This document shows, one piece after another, positions 20,401 to 31,800 of a stretch of 64,000 nt of DNA. A program made the translations under genes and the position numbers. Under the pieces are notes generated by a model, which saw nothing but the letters and a program-made list of their open reading frames with translations, searched no databases and was not told the origin of the DNA. The stretch covers positions 19,954,345 to 20,018,344 of the forward strand of contig JANAVB010031417.1 in NCBI GenBank assembly GCA_029216955.1. Direction: 5' to 3'. Within the stretch, counting starts at the first letter, position 1; each line of letters starts with the position of its first letter. This DNA comes from Iris pallida. Its lineage: Eukaryota > Streptophyta > Magnoliopsida > Asparagales > Iridaceae.

Positions 20401-22808
20401 AAGGACGGCTAGCTTACATCAGGAGGTTCATTTCTAACCTCTCCGGACGCTGCCGACCATTCACACACCTTATGAAGAAAGGAGTCTCGTTTGTATGGGA
20501 CGAGGAATGCCAGCGTGCTTTCGACAGCATCAAGGAATACTTATCAAATCCTCCAGTTTTGGTGGCCCCGGTCCCTGGAAAACCATTCCTGCTCTACGTA
20601 CGAGCAATGGAACACTCCCTTGGTGCCCTGCTGGCACAAAACAACGACACAGGCCACGAACAGGCCATATATTACCTCAGCCGAATGATGATTGGGCCAG
20701 AACACCGATACACCGCTGTGGAGAAGGAGTGCCTCGCCCTGGTATTCGCCATTCAAAAGATACGGCACTACGTCACAGGGCAAACCATACATGTGATCTC
20801 CCGAGTCAACCCTCTCAGAGTCCTCATGACTAAACCAGGGGCACTCAGCTCTCGCCTCGCTACATGGGCAATATTGCTGTCCCCTTATCATATGATCTTC
20901 GTCCCGCAAAAGGCTGTCAAGGGTCAAGCCCTGGCAGACTTCTTGGCAGCCCACCCAGGATCGGAGTCATCCAGAATATATGAAGAGATCCCAGATGAGG
21001 TCGCCAATTCGAATACAGCCACCCACGATAACATATGGCGGATGTTCTTCGATGGCGCTTCAAGAACCGGACCCAAGGGAAACATCGTCGTTGGTGTCGG
21101 AGTAGTATTAATTTCTCCTACTGGGCTGGTGATCAATCGCGCCTACTCCCTCACAGAACCCTGCTCCAACAATGTGGCCGAGTATAACGCTCTGGTCATT
21201 GGCCTCCAACTTACAAGAGAACTGGGGGTAGAATACCTTGAAGCATACGACAATTCCCAACTAATCGTCAATCAGATCCGGGGCTCGTACGAAGTCCGCC
21301 ACGAAGACATGATCCCTTATCACCAAATAGCGATCGACATCATCTTGTCGTTCGAGGGGTTCTTCATCGAACATGTCCCCAGACTCCGAAATATCGAGGC
21401 TGATGCCCTAGCTGGTCTTGTCGCTTCCCTAGCAGTTCCAAACTATGATCGCCAATCAGTGGATGTGATAGGCCACGAACTGGTCTGTCCCAAGAACAAT
21501 GTGCAATTCGTGGCAAGTTATTCCGCCCAGACGATCGATGATGCCCCAGACTGGAGACAACCATTCATCGACTTCGTCGTCTACGATATCCTCCCTGAGA
21601 ACCCAAAGGAAGCTACTTCTGTCAGACGGCGTTCTCTCAGGTTCTTCTACGATACGGAGACGAAGATGCTGTATCGTCGCTCCTATGACGGATTATTACT
21701 CCGGTGCCTGTCGAACACAGAAGCCAAAGAAGCCGTACGAGAAGCTCATGACGGTGTCTACGGGGCCCATCAGCCCGGCCCAAAACTGCAAGATCGCCTT
21801 CGCCGAATGGGCTACTATTGGCCCACAATGGTGGCAGATGCGATAGACTATGCTAGAAAGTGCAAAGCCTGCCAAGTCCACGCGGACTTCATTCACCAAC
21901 CATCCGAATTTTTACATCCGACAGTGGCATCCTGGCCATTCGAAGCATGGGGAATAGATATCATTGGCCCAATTACCCCACCTTCCTCCCGAGGACATCG
22001 CTTCATACTTGCTATCACTGATTACTTCTCCAAATGGGCGGAAGCTGTCCCACTCGCAGAAGTTAAGACTCCAAACGTGATCAGCTTCCTTAAGCATTAC
22101 GTCATCTACCGCTTTGGATTACCCCGAAGGATCATCCATGACAATGGTCCGCAGTTCGCAAGCCACGCATTCTATCGGTTTTGCGATAAACACCGTATTC
22201 AGAATATCGCCTCGACGCCGTACAATCTGGCAGCAAACGGGTTAGCAGAGGCGTTCAACAAAACAATCATCAAACTTCTCAAGAAGTTTGTCTCCTCTAA
22301 TAAACGTGACTGGAACGAAAAGCTCGACGAATGCTTATGGGCTTATCGCACCACAGTTCGAACAGCCACCGGGAATACACCATTCTCCCTGGTGTACGGG
22401 AGTGAGGCGGTCCTCCCATTGGAGACTCAAATCCCCTCACTCCGTGTCGCCCTCACCTATCAATTGACAACGGATGATAACTACCGACGTCGACTACAAG
22501 AGTTAGAGGCCTTAGATGAAAAACGCCTCCTTGCTCAGCAAAGGATCGAGCTATACCAAGCACGCATCTCAGGAGCCTTCAACAAGAAGGTTAAAATTAG
22601 AACATTCCAAGTGGACGATCTTGTGCTGGCAGTCCGGAGGCCAATGGTCATGACTCACAAGACCGCCGGCAAGTTCCAGCCAAAATGGGAAGGTCCATTT
22701 GTCATCGAGGCCGTATTCTCCAACGGTGCTTACCGCCTCGCCAAGCAGAACGGAGACTTGCTCATGTTGCCCGTCAACGGCAAGTTCCTAAAGAAATACT
22801 ATGTTTAA
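17490..22808 (+). CDS. pol: Ogre-2 pol: protease, RT, RNase H, second RNase H, integrase
   Basis: 1772 residues in the gag frame; the nominal first codon is GTG after the gag TAA, so it is probably made as gag-pol. Protease has DPGSS near residue 118. RT spans about 735-915, with YVDD at about 888. The native RNase H near 1030 looks dead: YVRAM stands where the first catalytic Asp is expected and VISR where TDH is expected. A second RNase H follows with all acidic residues visible: FFDGAS (about 1184), NVAEYNAL (1227), YDNSQL and NIEADALA. Integrase has a C-x2-C pair (1459), then GIDIIGP (1487), HDNGPQF (1550) and GLAEAFNK (1583), giving D-D-E. The C-terminal PKWEGPFVI phrase is near 1730. 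The dual RNase H is the mark of the Tat lineage. No frameshift is seen, so most steps of reverse transcription and integration look possible. Confidence 0.93.
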   Translation: MAENPTDTPPGLERPYNFDILAQLANAPAKLSLYELLRLSKDVRTALSDVLQNADAYLAQVNLTGDNQPADLQDSACTGAMPNIVFSPQDMLIKTNLHDRPLYYTGYIGDVKVDRMHIDPGSSISIIPKGLLHHLRIPMHCLTPTSTAISGFNSDMSYPIEKIRLKCQIGDLQSEVTCYVRDADTSYNILLGRPWIHDYMIVPSTLHQCFKYVDKHGFVRTEFADIDPFKGVESYYSDSCLYEKSKKHLVEEDVQAHTKTATGSEEPLTIHLQARKPGNFVPLTATLRKDAISLSAQEEQLRIRLPRSGQVPRPTTGPLTIRLPRVVQPQTERLNPSDRPLTIRLPKKGHHPDTRSDTSSELATPRSTSSASLGVASLPTTPRSAPSVEPLKIKLTRTPFQSSFTQGVAEEEPELAKYVAAHTDAPSADDVIPLEKIPYFINKWLSLNYTELNKLYTMYGMEHGIGTHLHTQVTNVYTAIQLTPVEDAYRIIEGGDHPIIFGRTNNPHPLAMEEVDLGSDAGRLPLYLYSPQSKYLMQKQGYDLETTPGLNYGTGRRLPLKSPAPAGKPRNYYNKTRCGLGYVTPTTTPESSDEECDWQSHSTGSPTSDSDTSIGDVFRQVMSVNMAFTDAYEEDEDIPEILELEPWAQQLDAQWEKRFELREPPTEDEVIQVDLGSKSSPKPIFISKSLTDEERESLLELVREYIDVFTWSYEDISGLNPDIALHKLNIQPDAKPVKQQQRRFRPGIMDAIEAEVNKLIASGFIREEQHPDWVANIVPILKKNGKIRICIDFRNLNEACPKDEFPLPITDIMIDNTCGFERMSFMDGFSGYNQIKMSPDDEKHTSFRTPISTYCYTVMPFGLKNAGATYQQAISIIFREHLHKTVECYVDDIAIKSRRKEDHLQDLRTVFDLMRAHNLKMNPTKSFLGVSSGKFLGFFITVQGIHVDPEKTKAIMEMAPPKNLRELRGLQGRLAYIRRFISNLSGRCRPFTHLMKKGVSFVWDEECQRAFDSIKEYLSNPPVLVAPVPGKPFLLYVRAMEHSLGALLAQNNDTGHEQAIYYLSRMMIGPEHRYTAVEKECLALVFAIQKIRHYVTGQTIHVISRVNPLRVLMTKPGALSSRLATWAILLSPYHMIFVPQKAVKGQALADFLAAHPGSESSRIYEEIPDEVANSNTATHDNIWRMFFDGASRTGPKGNIVVGVGVVLISPTGLVINRAYSLTEPCSNNVAEYNALVIGLQLTRELGVEYLEAYDNSQLIVNQIRGSYEVRHEDMIPYHQIAIDIILSFEGFFIEHVPRLRNIEADALAGLVASLAVPNYDRQSVDVIGHELVCPKNNVQFVASYSAQTIDDAPDWRQPFIDFVVYDILPENPKEATSVRRRSLRFFYDTETKMLYRRSYDGLLLRCLSNTEAKEAVREAHDGVYGAHQPGPKLQDRLRRMGYYWPTMVADAIDYARKCKACQVHADFIHQPSEFLHPTVASWPFEAWGIDIIGPITPPSSRGHRFILAITDYFSKWAEAVPLAEVKTPNVISFLKHYVIYRFGLPRRIIHDNGPQFASHAFYRFCDKHRIQNIASTPYNLAANGLAEAFNKTIIKLLKKFVSSNKRDWNEKLDECLWAYRTTVRTATGNTPFSLVYGSEAVLPLETQIPSLRVALTYQLTTDDNYRRRLQELEALDEKRLLAQQRIELYQARISGAFNKKVKIRTFQVDDLVLAVRRPMVMTHKTAGKFQPKWEGPFVIEAVFSNGAYRLAKQNGDLLMLPVNGKFLKKYYV

Positions 22809-24778
22809 ACATCATTCTCCAGATTATCGAGTCGTGTACCCCTTTAGTACCACTGAACTCTCATCCACCCTATCTCAAATCATCGAGTCATGTACCCCTT
22901 TAGTACCACTGAACTCTCATCCGCCCTATCTCAAATCATCGAGTCATATACCCCTTTAGTACCACTGAACTCTCATCCGCCCTATTTCAAATCATCGAGT
23001 TATGTACCCTTTAGTACCACTGAACCCATAACATTTCAGATTATCGAGCCGTGCACCCGCTGGTGCCGCTGAACTCTCACTCCCTCAATATTCTAAATTA
23101 CCAAGTTATGTACCGGCTGGTGCCTCTGAACTTACATCCCGGTCACTCTTTCAGATAGTAAGTCACGTATGATTGTACCTCTGAACTTTCTTCCTGGAAG
23201 AGATCCTCCCTCATGATCCACTACCCGCACTTCCAGTACACAAAAAGGGTAGTCGATCCACCAGTTTCCGAAACGACCATGTCCTCATTACCTCTGAGTC
23301 GTCTTCACTTCCACCAAAAACAAACCGCCCCCTCGTATAGAACTTCCACATTCTCCTACCTCTGAGTCGTTCTATGTACCCACTCTTCATTGAGCCCACT
23401 CCTGCCATGTCCTCATTACCTCTGAATGGGAAGGCTCCGTCGAAGAAATCGTCATATTTGCCATGTCCACATTACCTCTGAGCAAGTATGCCGGCCCTCT
23501 TTCAACCTATTATCTGTACCCACGACCGGAGTACGACAAGGATGATAGGTCCACAAATGTCCTCTGTTGACCACAAATGTCCTCTGTTGACCACAAATGT
23601 CCTCTGTTGACCATAAATGTCCTCTGTTGACCACAAATATCCTCTGTTGACCACAAATAGCTTCCGTGAAGACTCCCCTGCCATGTTCTCATTACCTCTG
23701 AGCAGGAAGATTTCACGGTAAAACCTTCACGTTTGCCATGTCATCATAACCTCTGAGCAAATGTGACTGGTTTCCTTTCATCCCATTATCCGTATCCTGA
23801 ACCAGGGTACGCCAAGGATAATAGGTCCACAAATATCCCTTGCTAAGCTTCTTAGCATAAATCCACCATCTTACCATGCCCCGGGAGCCCAGCTGCTCTA
23901 CGACATTCCTTCCCCCAACACCAAGAACACCCATGACCACTTTGCCATGACTACTCCAAACATCCAAACTTGTTATCCGTACCTAAAACCAAGGTACGCC
24001 TAGGGTAACAGGTCCACAAATAATCCTCCAGCAGGTCCAATTCCACAAAATACCACAAGTACAAGAAAGAAAAGATGAGTTGAAACATGCTCATTTATTC
24101 AAAATTTAAAGTACTACATCATCTGGGATCACATCCCTTGACAAAAAGAAAAGAAAAACAGTGAAAGAAAACAGAAAAACTGATCACTGCTCCATGGCAT
24201 TCTTTCGCCCGATACCAAGAACCTCCATATCCGCCTTACCGCAGAATTGTTCTAGGTATCCCTATCGAACTTATTATCCGTACCTAAAACCAAGGTATGC
24301 CAAGGATAATAGGCCCACAAATGTCCTCTGCTGACCATAAATGTCGTACTAGGTCCCTTAGTACATCCACATCTTTCCTCATCATCACATGCTTTCGGAG
24401 CCCAGCTGTTCCATAGCATTCTTTCACCCAATACATAGAACTTTCACGTTGATAGCACCTCTGAGTTGTTCTATGTATCCTCATTCGAGTTCACTCCTAC
24501 CATGTCCATATCACCTCTGAGTAGGAAAGCTCTACCATCAACCTTATATTTACCACGTCCATACCACCTCTGAGTAAATATGATGGTTCCCTCTCTCAAC
24601 TTATTATCCGTACCTAAAACCAAGGTACGCCAAGGATGATAAGTCCACACAAAATCCCTAGCGGAAGTACCCAAACCTATCACGTCCATGCTACCTCTGA
24701 TTGGATTGCCACACCTGAACAAATCTACTTTCCATGCTACTTATTCAAAGTGTTCCAAATTTGTAATTTAGAAACTTT
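22809..24778 (+). repeat. 3' non-coding region of Ogre-2, satellite-like repeats
   Basis: About 2 kb without a gene. 22810-23110 holds about six 56-bp units around ATCGAGTCATGTACCCCTTT. 23551-23660 holds five to six 20-bp units of CCACAAATGTCCTCTGTTGA. Across 23200-24720 a longer, imperfect unit recurs with the phrases ATTACCTCTGAG, TTATCCGTACC and CCAAGGATAATAGG. Ogre elements are known for tandem repeats here. The antisense gene of Ogre-1 has no counterpart in this region. Confidence 0.8.
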
Positions 24779-24786
24779 GAAGGGGG
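24779..24786 (+). other. Polypurine tract of Ogre-2
   Basis: GAAGGGGG, three bases before the right LTR starts at 24790. Ogre-1 has the same tract in the same place. Confidence 0.82.
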
Positions 24787-24789
24787 TCC

Positions 24790-26820
24790 TGTAGAAGCAT
24801 GGAAAATATTGTTTTTAGTCCCACATCGAAAAGGAGAAGAAGAAAGGGCTCACTCCATTCTATAAATAGAGCCCCCTTACCTCCTTTGAAAAGGGCACCA
24901 ACATCTCTTCCCTCCTTCCAAACTTGGACTCTTCCTATTACGCACCTTCGGGTGCTAAGTAGAAGAAGTCTAGGGCAGCGCGGGCTCATCGGGCTCAGTC
25001 AGCTGTCCCAACCTCTGACCATCAAGAGCGTCCCGCTAAGCGGGCCTCTGATGGAAAGTTGTACAGAATCGCCCGTGTCCAGCCCCCGGCGGCAAACGGA
25101 CAAGGTGGTTCTCAAGAGTCTCCCAACAAAGATCGAGGGCAAATGTTTTTACTAGCCCCACATCAGGGAGCAAACATGATACCTACGCACTCGTGTGCTC
25201 GGGATACCCGGGCCCACAAAGCGAGTGCACAGGTTGATCGAGACATTCCTCATGCGAGTCATGAGACGTCCTTCATGCGGTTCGGTCATGAGACATTCCT
25301 CATACGGCTTGGTCATGAGACGTCCTTCATGCGGCTTGGCTATAAGACATCTCTCATGCGGCTCGGTCATGAGACATTGCTCATGCGGCTCGGTCATGCG
25401 ACGTTCTTCATGCGGCTCGGTCAGGCGACGTCCTTCATGCGACTCGGTCATGCGACGTCCTTCATGCGGCTCGGTCATGAAACATTCTTCATGCGGCACA
25501 GAACCTAGGAAGCTTCATGCGGCTCATATGGGAGCTGTCTTATACAGTTCAAAGGAAGACTCTCAGTCTCATGCGGCTCGAGAGTGTATGCGATTCAGCA
25601 GGAATATGCGGCTCGATCGATGCCACGTGTCCCCCTGTGATCCTTCCCTACAGCTGGCCCTTTGAATAGTGGCCTTATTTAATGCTCTGACACGATTTGA
25701 CGACTGTGGTGGCTCTGGCATAAAGTGTCATAATGGCTCTGCCATAATGACAGACTCTTCGGGAAAAGAAGAAGATCTCTGACCCGATCAGTCAGAAATC
25801 CTAGGTTGCCACGTGGCAAATCTCATGCGGCTTAAATAGAGAACAGCTTCATGCGGCTCACTAAGAAGTCACCCTATATGACTAGCAGAAATCAGCCATA
25901 TACGGCCCACTGAGAGCTCAGCCCCTGCGGCTCAATACAACGCTAGCTCATGCGGCTCGCAAAGACTATGCATATGCGGCTCATTGAGAGTTCGTTCCCT
26001 GCGGCTCGATGAAGCATTGTCCTATGCGGCTCACGAAGAGTGTCTCCCTGCGGTTCAAGTATTGCCCATCCTATGCGGCTCTGGCAGGACCCATAATCAA
26101 AACACGTGGCATCGGATCAATCAAGGATTTAACCGAATACCAACAAGTATATTTGATATCATCGTCATAATTACTAAGATCGGGGCATATCATTTATTAT
26201 CAAGCTAATGGGACACGTGGCGAGCAATCAGACATTGGCGTAATCAATCATGAAGATTTAAAGCAGTTAGCATTAATTGCTCACAAGATACGGTGCTATC
26301 CGTATTAATGGCCTAGATTTATTGTAATCAGGATCAAGGGTTCAGATAGATTGAAGGAGCGCCGACATTCCAAACAAATGATCATTAGCAAACCCTAATG
26401 ATCATACCCCACTCCTATAAATAGCCAGCATCATTCCCTTGCAAAAAACCCCCGGGAACTAGAGAATAAAAAAAGAGAGAGACAGATATACAGAGAGAGT
26501 TTTCCTCTTTTCGATAACCACAGAGAGAGAAGCCAGGAGAGCAACAGGAGGAGAGCAAGAAGAGCATTCCTTCGTCCACGTCAAGCAGATCTTCTCCGAG
26601 CCAAGACTGCATACCGATCGTCCAAGGAGTAAGGCAGGGCTGCCGTCGCCTTCCCGAGCCTCTATCGTCACCCCCAGAATCTAAAATAAACAATTGTACT
26701 TAGACTGCTGTACCTAGGTTTTCGTCCCTAGGCTTTCTTTGTACAAGCGAGTTTGTATTGTGAGTCTAAGTTCAGTCCTCCCATAAAACTGTTCTGTACT
26801 TTTACAATCAATGGAAAACA
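24790..26820 (+). repeat. Right LTR of Ogre-2, also 5' LTR of a partial second copy
   Basis: Full-length match to 12230-14259 with scattered substitutions and one small insertion near 25730. It ends ATGGAAAACA, and a PBS and gag start follow at once. A normal 3' LTR would be followed by target DNA, so this is a shared LTR of a tandem pair. The USE and TATA (24818-24868) and the main TATA (26416-26423) are kept. Confidence 0.9.
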
Positions 26821-27762
26821 CGATGGCGACTCTGCTGGGGACTAACTTCTCTACGGCTGAGGAGTTGGTGACGCAATCGGATGCAGCCAAACTTGGCTCC
26901 ACACAACAGAAGATGTTCATCCACTTCGACCAACAGGCGTTCGAAGAGATGCTCTCTGAAGGCAGCGCTGGCCCGATCCAGAAGCGCACCTGCACCACGA
27001 AGGCTCGCAAAGAGTGGAGGCCAAAATTATTTGCTCCTCCTCAAGTCTTCGATGAGATACCCTCTGTTGCTCAAAACGGCGAGAAGAACTCTCCTGCGGC
27101 CCCACTTCAGACCGTAGACAACTCTGCTGTCCCCAAGTCCGGCAGAAGAAAACACTATGATGCTGGACTTGCAGGGGCAAAGAGGAACTCTACGCGATCC
27201 GAGCCGCAGAAGGGTATTAGCCGCAGGGAGAAAGCCCATGCGGCTACATCCGCCAACCGCATGAAGAAAACTCATGCGGCCACATCTGTCAGCCGTATAA
27301 CTTATGCGGCTACAGTTGCCAACCGCATGAATGAAACTCATGCGGCTATTAAAGTCAATCGTTTGCAGAAAACCCATGCGGCCACAAATGCCAACCGCAT
27401 GCGGTCAGCCTGCACGGTCGTGACTCCTAGCCGCATAAGAACTCAGCCGACGACAGAAGACAACCGTATGCAGACAGCCTGTACGGTTTCCAATCCCAGC
27501 TATATAGCATCCGCTCCATGCTCGTCTCGATCAGTTTTCGACCGTCTCTCGTACGGTCCGAACCCTGATGATTCTCCAGACTCTGTGGTATTCAACTTGG
27601 ACTCTTCTTATTATGCACCCACAGGTGCTAAGAAGAAGAAGTCCAGGGCAGCGCGGGCTCATCAAGCCCAGACAGCTGCCCCAACCTCTGACTATCGGGG
27701 CATCCCGCTAATTATTACGTGGGCCTCTGATGGGAAGTTGTATAGAACCGCTGATTATCACG
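26811..27762 (+). pseudogene. gag: Truncated gag of second Ogre-2 copy
   Basis: Closely matches the first 315 or so codons of Ogre-2 gag, including the HAAT repeats, which here keep more perfect CATGCGGC words than the first copy. It breaks after the AGAACCGCT phrase (27750), shows a short GATTATCACGCGGG piece that also resembles gag, and then runs into the Chromo-1 LTR. The frame stays open to 27893 only because of LTR sequence. Confidence 0.85.
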
Positions 27763-28770
27763 CGGGAGATGTGTCATATGCGGCTGCGACTCAAGTGGTG
27801 GGAGCTCATGCGGCTAAGATAATTCATGCGGCTCAGAAGAGTACAAGGGCGCATATGCGGCCAAGTGGAAAAAGTCCATGCGGCCAAGAATGAGACTCAG
27901 CCTATGCGGCTGAGAGTCTCATGCGGCTGGGAGTCTCATGCGGCTGAATCACTTGCCGCATGAATTGTCATACGGTCAAGTCAAGTCCAAGCACAGTTCA
28001 TCTTCTCCAAATTTCTGAGAAGATGAACACCATGAAAGCCAAGTTCTCAAGCTCCATAACTCCATCATCCGGAGTCCAAATCAGAACTTCCATAGGTCAA
28101 AATAGGGTAGAACGAAATTCTCTATAACATGGAACCATCAAAACTCGAAAATAACCAGATTAAGTAGATCAAAATCCAAGAAATCCAAAAATAATATAAA
28201 TATAGATCTACAAGAATCTAGCCATAGAAAATGAAAATGCCAAGTTCTAAAGTAAGTTAAAATGCTGCAAGGAAGAGAATTGAAACAATAAAATTGGGTT
28301 CATCCATGAAGCAAGATGCACTTGCCTAGACCTCTTTTCCTGGTAGGTGGAGAGTTAATGGAGGAGAAGAAGAAGAGAAGTAATGAGGAGAGAGAAGGAA
28401 GTTGGGGTAATAAATACTATGGGTGGTGGTAGGTAGGGGGTTCACCCCTTGGTTCTTGATGAACCAAGACAACCAAGCCTAGCCGAACCAAACCAACCCC
28501 AGGAATAAACCAAGCCAAGATAAACCAAGGTGAACCAAGTCAAGGCCAATAAACTCTCTCTAGCAATTTAAACCAAATGAATCATGAAATAACCCAAGCC
28601 TCACTAATCCAAAATAAACCAATGAACCATTAAAACCATTTAAACTATCAATGCCAATAAAACCAAGCCAGTACAAAATAAACCAAGATAACTAATCATG
28701 ACTAAATAAAATATGGGTCCAAAACACGTATACGTACACTAAATACGTATCACGAATTTGGGACATTACA
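27762..28770 (-). repeat. Surviving part of Chromo-1 5' LTR
   Basis: Matches 9502-10476 of the complete LTR, including the end of the CATGCGGCT array, with a small insertion near 27905-27940. It ends CATTACA at 28770, followed by the AAACC target duplication. Confidence 0.87.
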
Positions 28771-28859
28771 AAACCAAAAAAATCAGATCAAGAATTTTTA
28801 TTTGCTTTCATTTCATAATCAAAACATGGAATACAAGTGAAAGTGAAAATGAAAAAGAT

Positions 28860-31800
28860 TCATTTATTTGGAGTTATCAGCTCCCTGATACGATCTAGAA
28901 CAGCATTCAGTTTCTCTTCATCAGTTTTTCGAACTCTTTCCGCTGCTTCAATTGTAACATTCTGTTCATCAAAAATGATGATAGCAGACTGGCGACGGTT
29001 AACTTCTTCAATCTGTTCTGCCTGCATCTGTTCTCGTTCCTTCTGAAGAATTTTACAGCGTTCGGCTTCAAAGATATAAGCAGCAGCCACCTCAGCTTGC
29101 TCTGTTTCCATGATAGCAATTCGCTCTTGAAGTCGAGCCAATTCCTCTTTCAATTTCTTCAGCTCTTCAGTCTTGGACGCTTTATCCTTCTCCAGAAGCT
29201 CTACTCTTTGACGAGTAGCTAATATTTCTTCGCCCTTTTCTACTAATTTCTCAGTAGAAGAGGCAAGAAATGCTTCAAGAGCTGCTTGTTGGGACCGTGC
29301 TTCATGCTCTAGTTGACTGATCTCAGCTGCAGTTAAAGATTGAATGTCCTTCTTCTTAGTCTTCCAGTATTTTCGGATAGTTGCTTCCAACTCATCCAGG
29401 AGATGTTTAAAGAAGATGCACTGAGACTCGTAACCAGCTTGTCGTAACGCCATGAGTGGGAACTTGACCATAGTTCGAAGATCAGAAAATGGCATAGCTT
29501 CATCCTTCAAGAAACGTCTGGTGTACATATCTAGATATGAGTAAATAATCTCTGAATACATCCCCAGAGTTCTTGCTAGCCCAGTCTCAAATCCAGGAGT
29601 CGCCGCCATCATTAAAGAAGAAGCCTGAATGTTCTCTATTCTGGGAACAGAAGTGTATACGACTGGAGAAGTTAGCACGTGTGAACTCTCTTCATCAGCA
29701 TCAGCCTGGATAAGCGGAGCATGAGTCGAACTCATTACTGCAGCAGTTCCTACAGTCAAAGAAAGAAAAATATAATCAGCATTTAAAGAAAAAAAGAAAC
29801 AGCGGAAACAGAATTTGAAATAAAATTCTACCTGGCTGAGGTTCATATTCGGTATGTGGAGAGAGTTTCGCTTCTTCTCGCAGCCGGTCCATGATTGTAT
29901 CCGATACCTGCTTTATATGGCTACTTCCAGCTCCAGAATTACTGGGTGCTAGAGCGTTGTTCGGTGATTGAGCAGGTTCAGGGCTAAGTTCCATTCTGTT
30001 CCCCTTGACTTTGTCTTCATCATAAGGAGTAGAGGTGCCAGCATGCCAGTCTTCTCCTCCTTCAGCTTCTTCTTCTTCTTCATCTTCAGAGTGAGCTTCT
30101 GATTCAGAGTCAATGATATTCACATCCTCATGAGTCTCTGGAACAGTGACGATAGCAAGCTCGGTATTGGCTGTCGGTTCAGTCGTCTCTGGAATATCGG
30201 TTCGAAGAATGATGTCTTGACAAACATTCTTCAACAGATCATCAGCAGCTGATAGCTCAGACGCCGGCATGTCTTCATCGCCTCTGGCCAAAGAAATATT
30301 TTCTTCAGCTTGAGTTTCAGGAATTTCTGACTGTTTGGTAACTTCTTCCGGAGCTGTTTCTTCTTCAGAGTAATCAATCTGGTCATCCAGTGCTTGAATG
30401 ACGCCCTCTGTCCCATGCTCAAATGGGATCATCCTCGTCTCCGAGGGTTCAATAGCTACTCCACTTGTTGTTGGAGCAGTTGTTTCCTGAGCTTGAACAG
30501 ACTCTACTTCAGTCTGTTCAGTTGAAGCTGTCGGAAGGTGAATATCATCAGACTCGGTCTTCTCAGTAGAAGCTGCTTCGTTGATTTCTGGCAAAACTCC
30601 TCCACTCATGATCGTTTCTAGGAGTTTGTTGCCCTTAATTTTGCTGACAGACTTCTTGACATATTTGCCTCTCGACCTCCTTATCAAAGGAGCGTCGTCT
30701 TCATCAGTCTCTTCGTCTTTATCAGCGGCATCGTCCTCATCAACTGAGATATCGCCTAAAGATGACTTAGCAGTCACTGAGACTCCTTTTTTCTTTTTCC
30801 TAGATGTTGGAGACCTAGTACTCCTCTTGGAGACAGTCTCAGATTCATCGCTTCTCTTCCTCTTAGAAAGAGATACGAATATAGGGGAGAGAACTTCATC
30901 AGGAAAATTTCCCTCCTGAAACAATTCATACAGAGGTTCAACCTCCGTTGTCTCATCTTCGGGTTCCGGAGGGAAATATTGAATAACAGTCCTCTTCTTT
31001 GACCTCTTCGATTCATCCTCCGCAACAAAGGTCTTCAGATTAAAACTCAGCCTAAAAGTGCTTGACGACACATAAAAGCGAGCATATGTATAAAGCATCT
31101 TTGGCCCCGAGCTAGATAAAGGATTGGGCATAGAGAATACAACTTTTGTATCCCTAGCCGCAAAATATCTCCAAGCTCGAGCTCGGTCGACAAGCCCTCC
31201 ACGAGCAGATAAGCAAGAGGTGGCGTTCCCAACGTGAAGTTGATCATAACCGAATTGCCTGGCAAATCGGCTTGGTAAATATGGCTCCAGATACGCCATT
31301 TCTTCATGACGATACACTAGATGGGAAGGCCGTATCCTTTGCAACCACTGAAAGGCTACATCGTCTAACCTGTTCCCAATATCTCCGTCCATCATATTTA
31401 AGGGCATACTCTCATAGCCCAGTGGTGGAGGAACACATTGAATGGACCAATGTGATGCCCGATTCAAGATATTTCTGCATTCTGGAAAGGTGTGAACCTT
31501 CCAGAACGTCTCTCCAGAGTACCTCTCCAGAAAAAGACTGCTACTCCCTCCTGCCCCTGGAGGTATCAGACCATCATGATGAAGGAGGAGCCAACCATAT
31601 AAATATGTGAAGGGTATCTCTATCCTTGGGAATTCTTCAGTCATCATCCTCTGAGCAGACAGCATGTTGGTTACAAAATTCCGGAGACCTGCATTCAGCC
31701 TACAGGTCATTGCCGATAATAAGTCTAGCTTGTAACCATACACAAGGCGTACTGCTGCAAAGATAACGCCTCTGTGTATCCTGTCCAAGGAGCTGGAGCC

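Larger units (their letters stand above)
12230..27762 (+). mobile_element. Ogre-2: Tat/Ogre-like element plus truncated second tandem copy
   Basis: LTR 12230-14259, internal region 14260-24789, LTR 24790-26820, then the start of another internal region (26821-27762). The two LTRs differ at roughly 2% on a partial comparison by eye. The right LTR is followed by a PBS and gag, not by flanking DNA, so it also serves as the 5' LTR of a second, cut-off copy. Bases 12225-12229 (GGGAA) precede it; no matching duplication follows because the right edge is a recombination junction. Gag and pol are each fully open, making it the best preserved element here. Confidence 0.88.
7204..28770 (-). mobile_element. 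Chromo-1: Tekay-like chromovirus, pol deleted, split by Ogre-2
   Basis: On the minus strand it starts with TGTAATG at 28770 and ends with GTGACA at 7204. AAACC occurs on both sides (7199-7203 and 28771-28775), a clean 5-bp target duplication that proves one insertion into Ogre-1. The 3' LTR is complete (7204-10476). The 5' LTR survives only as 27762-28770. The inside retains a damaged gag and the last part of pol. Ogre-2 occupies 12230-27762. RT, RNase H, most of integrase, the PBS and over 2 kb of the 5' LTR are gone. Confidence 0.88.

Noticed and set aside
22809..24778. Degenerate antisense gene in Ogre-2 like that of Ogre-1
   Set aside because: I looked for mobile-domain or coiled-coil coding on either strand and found only tandem repeats, so I do not claim one.
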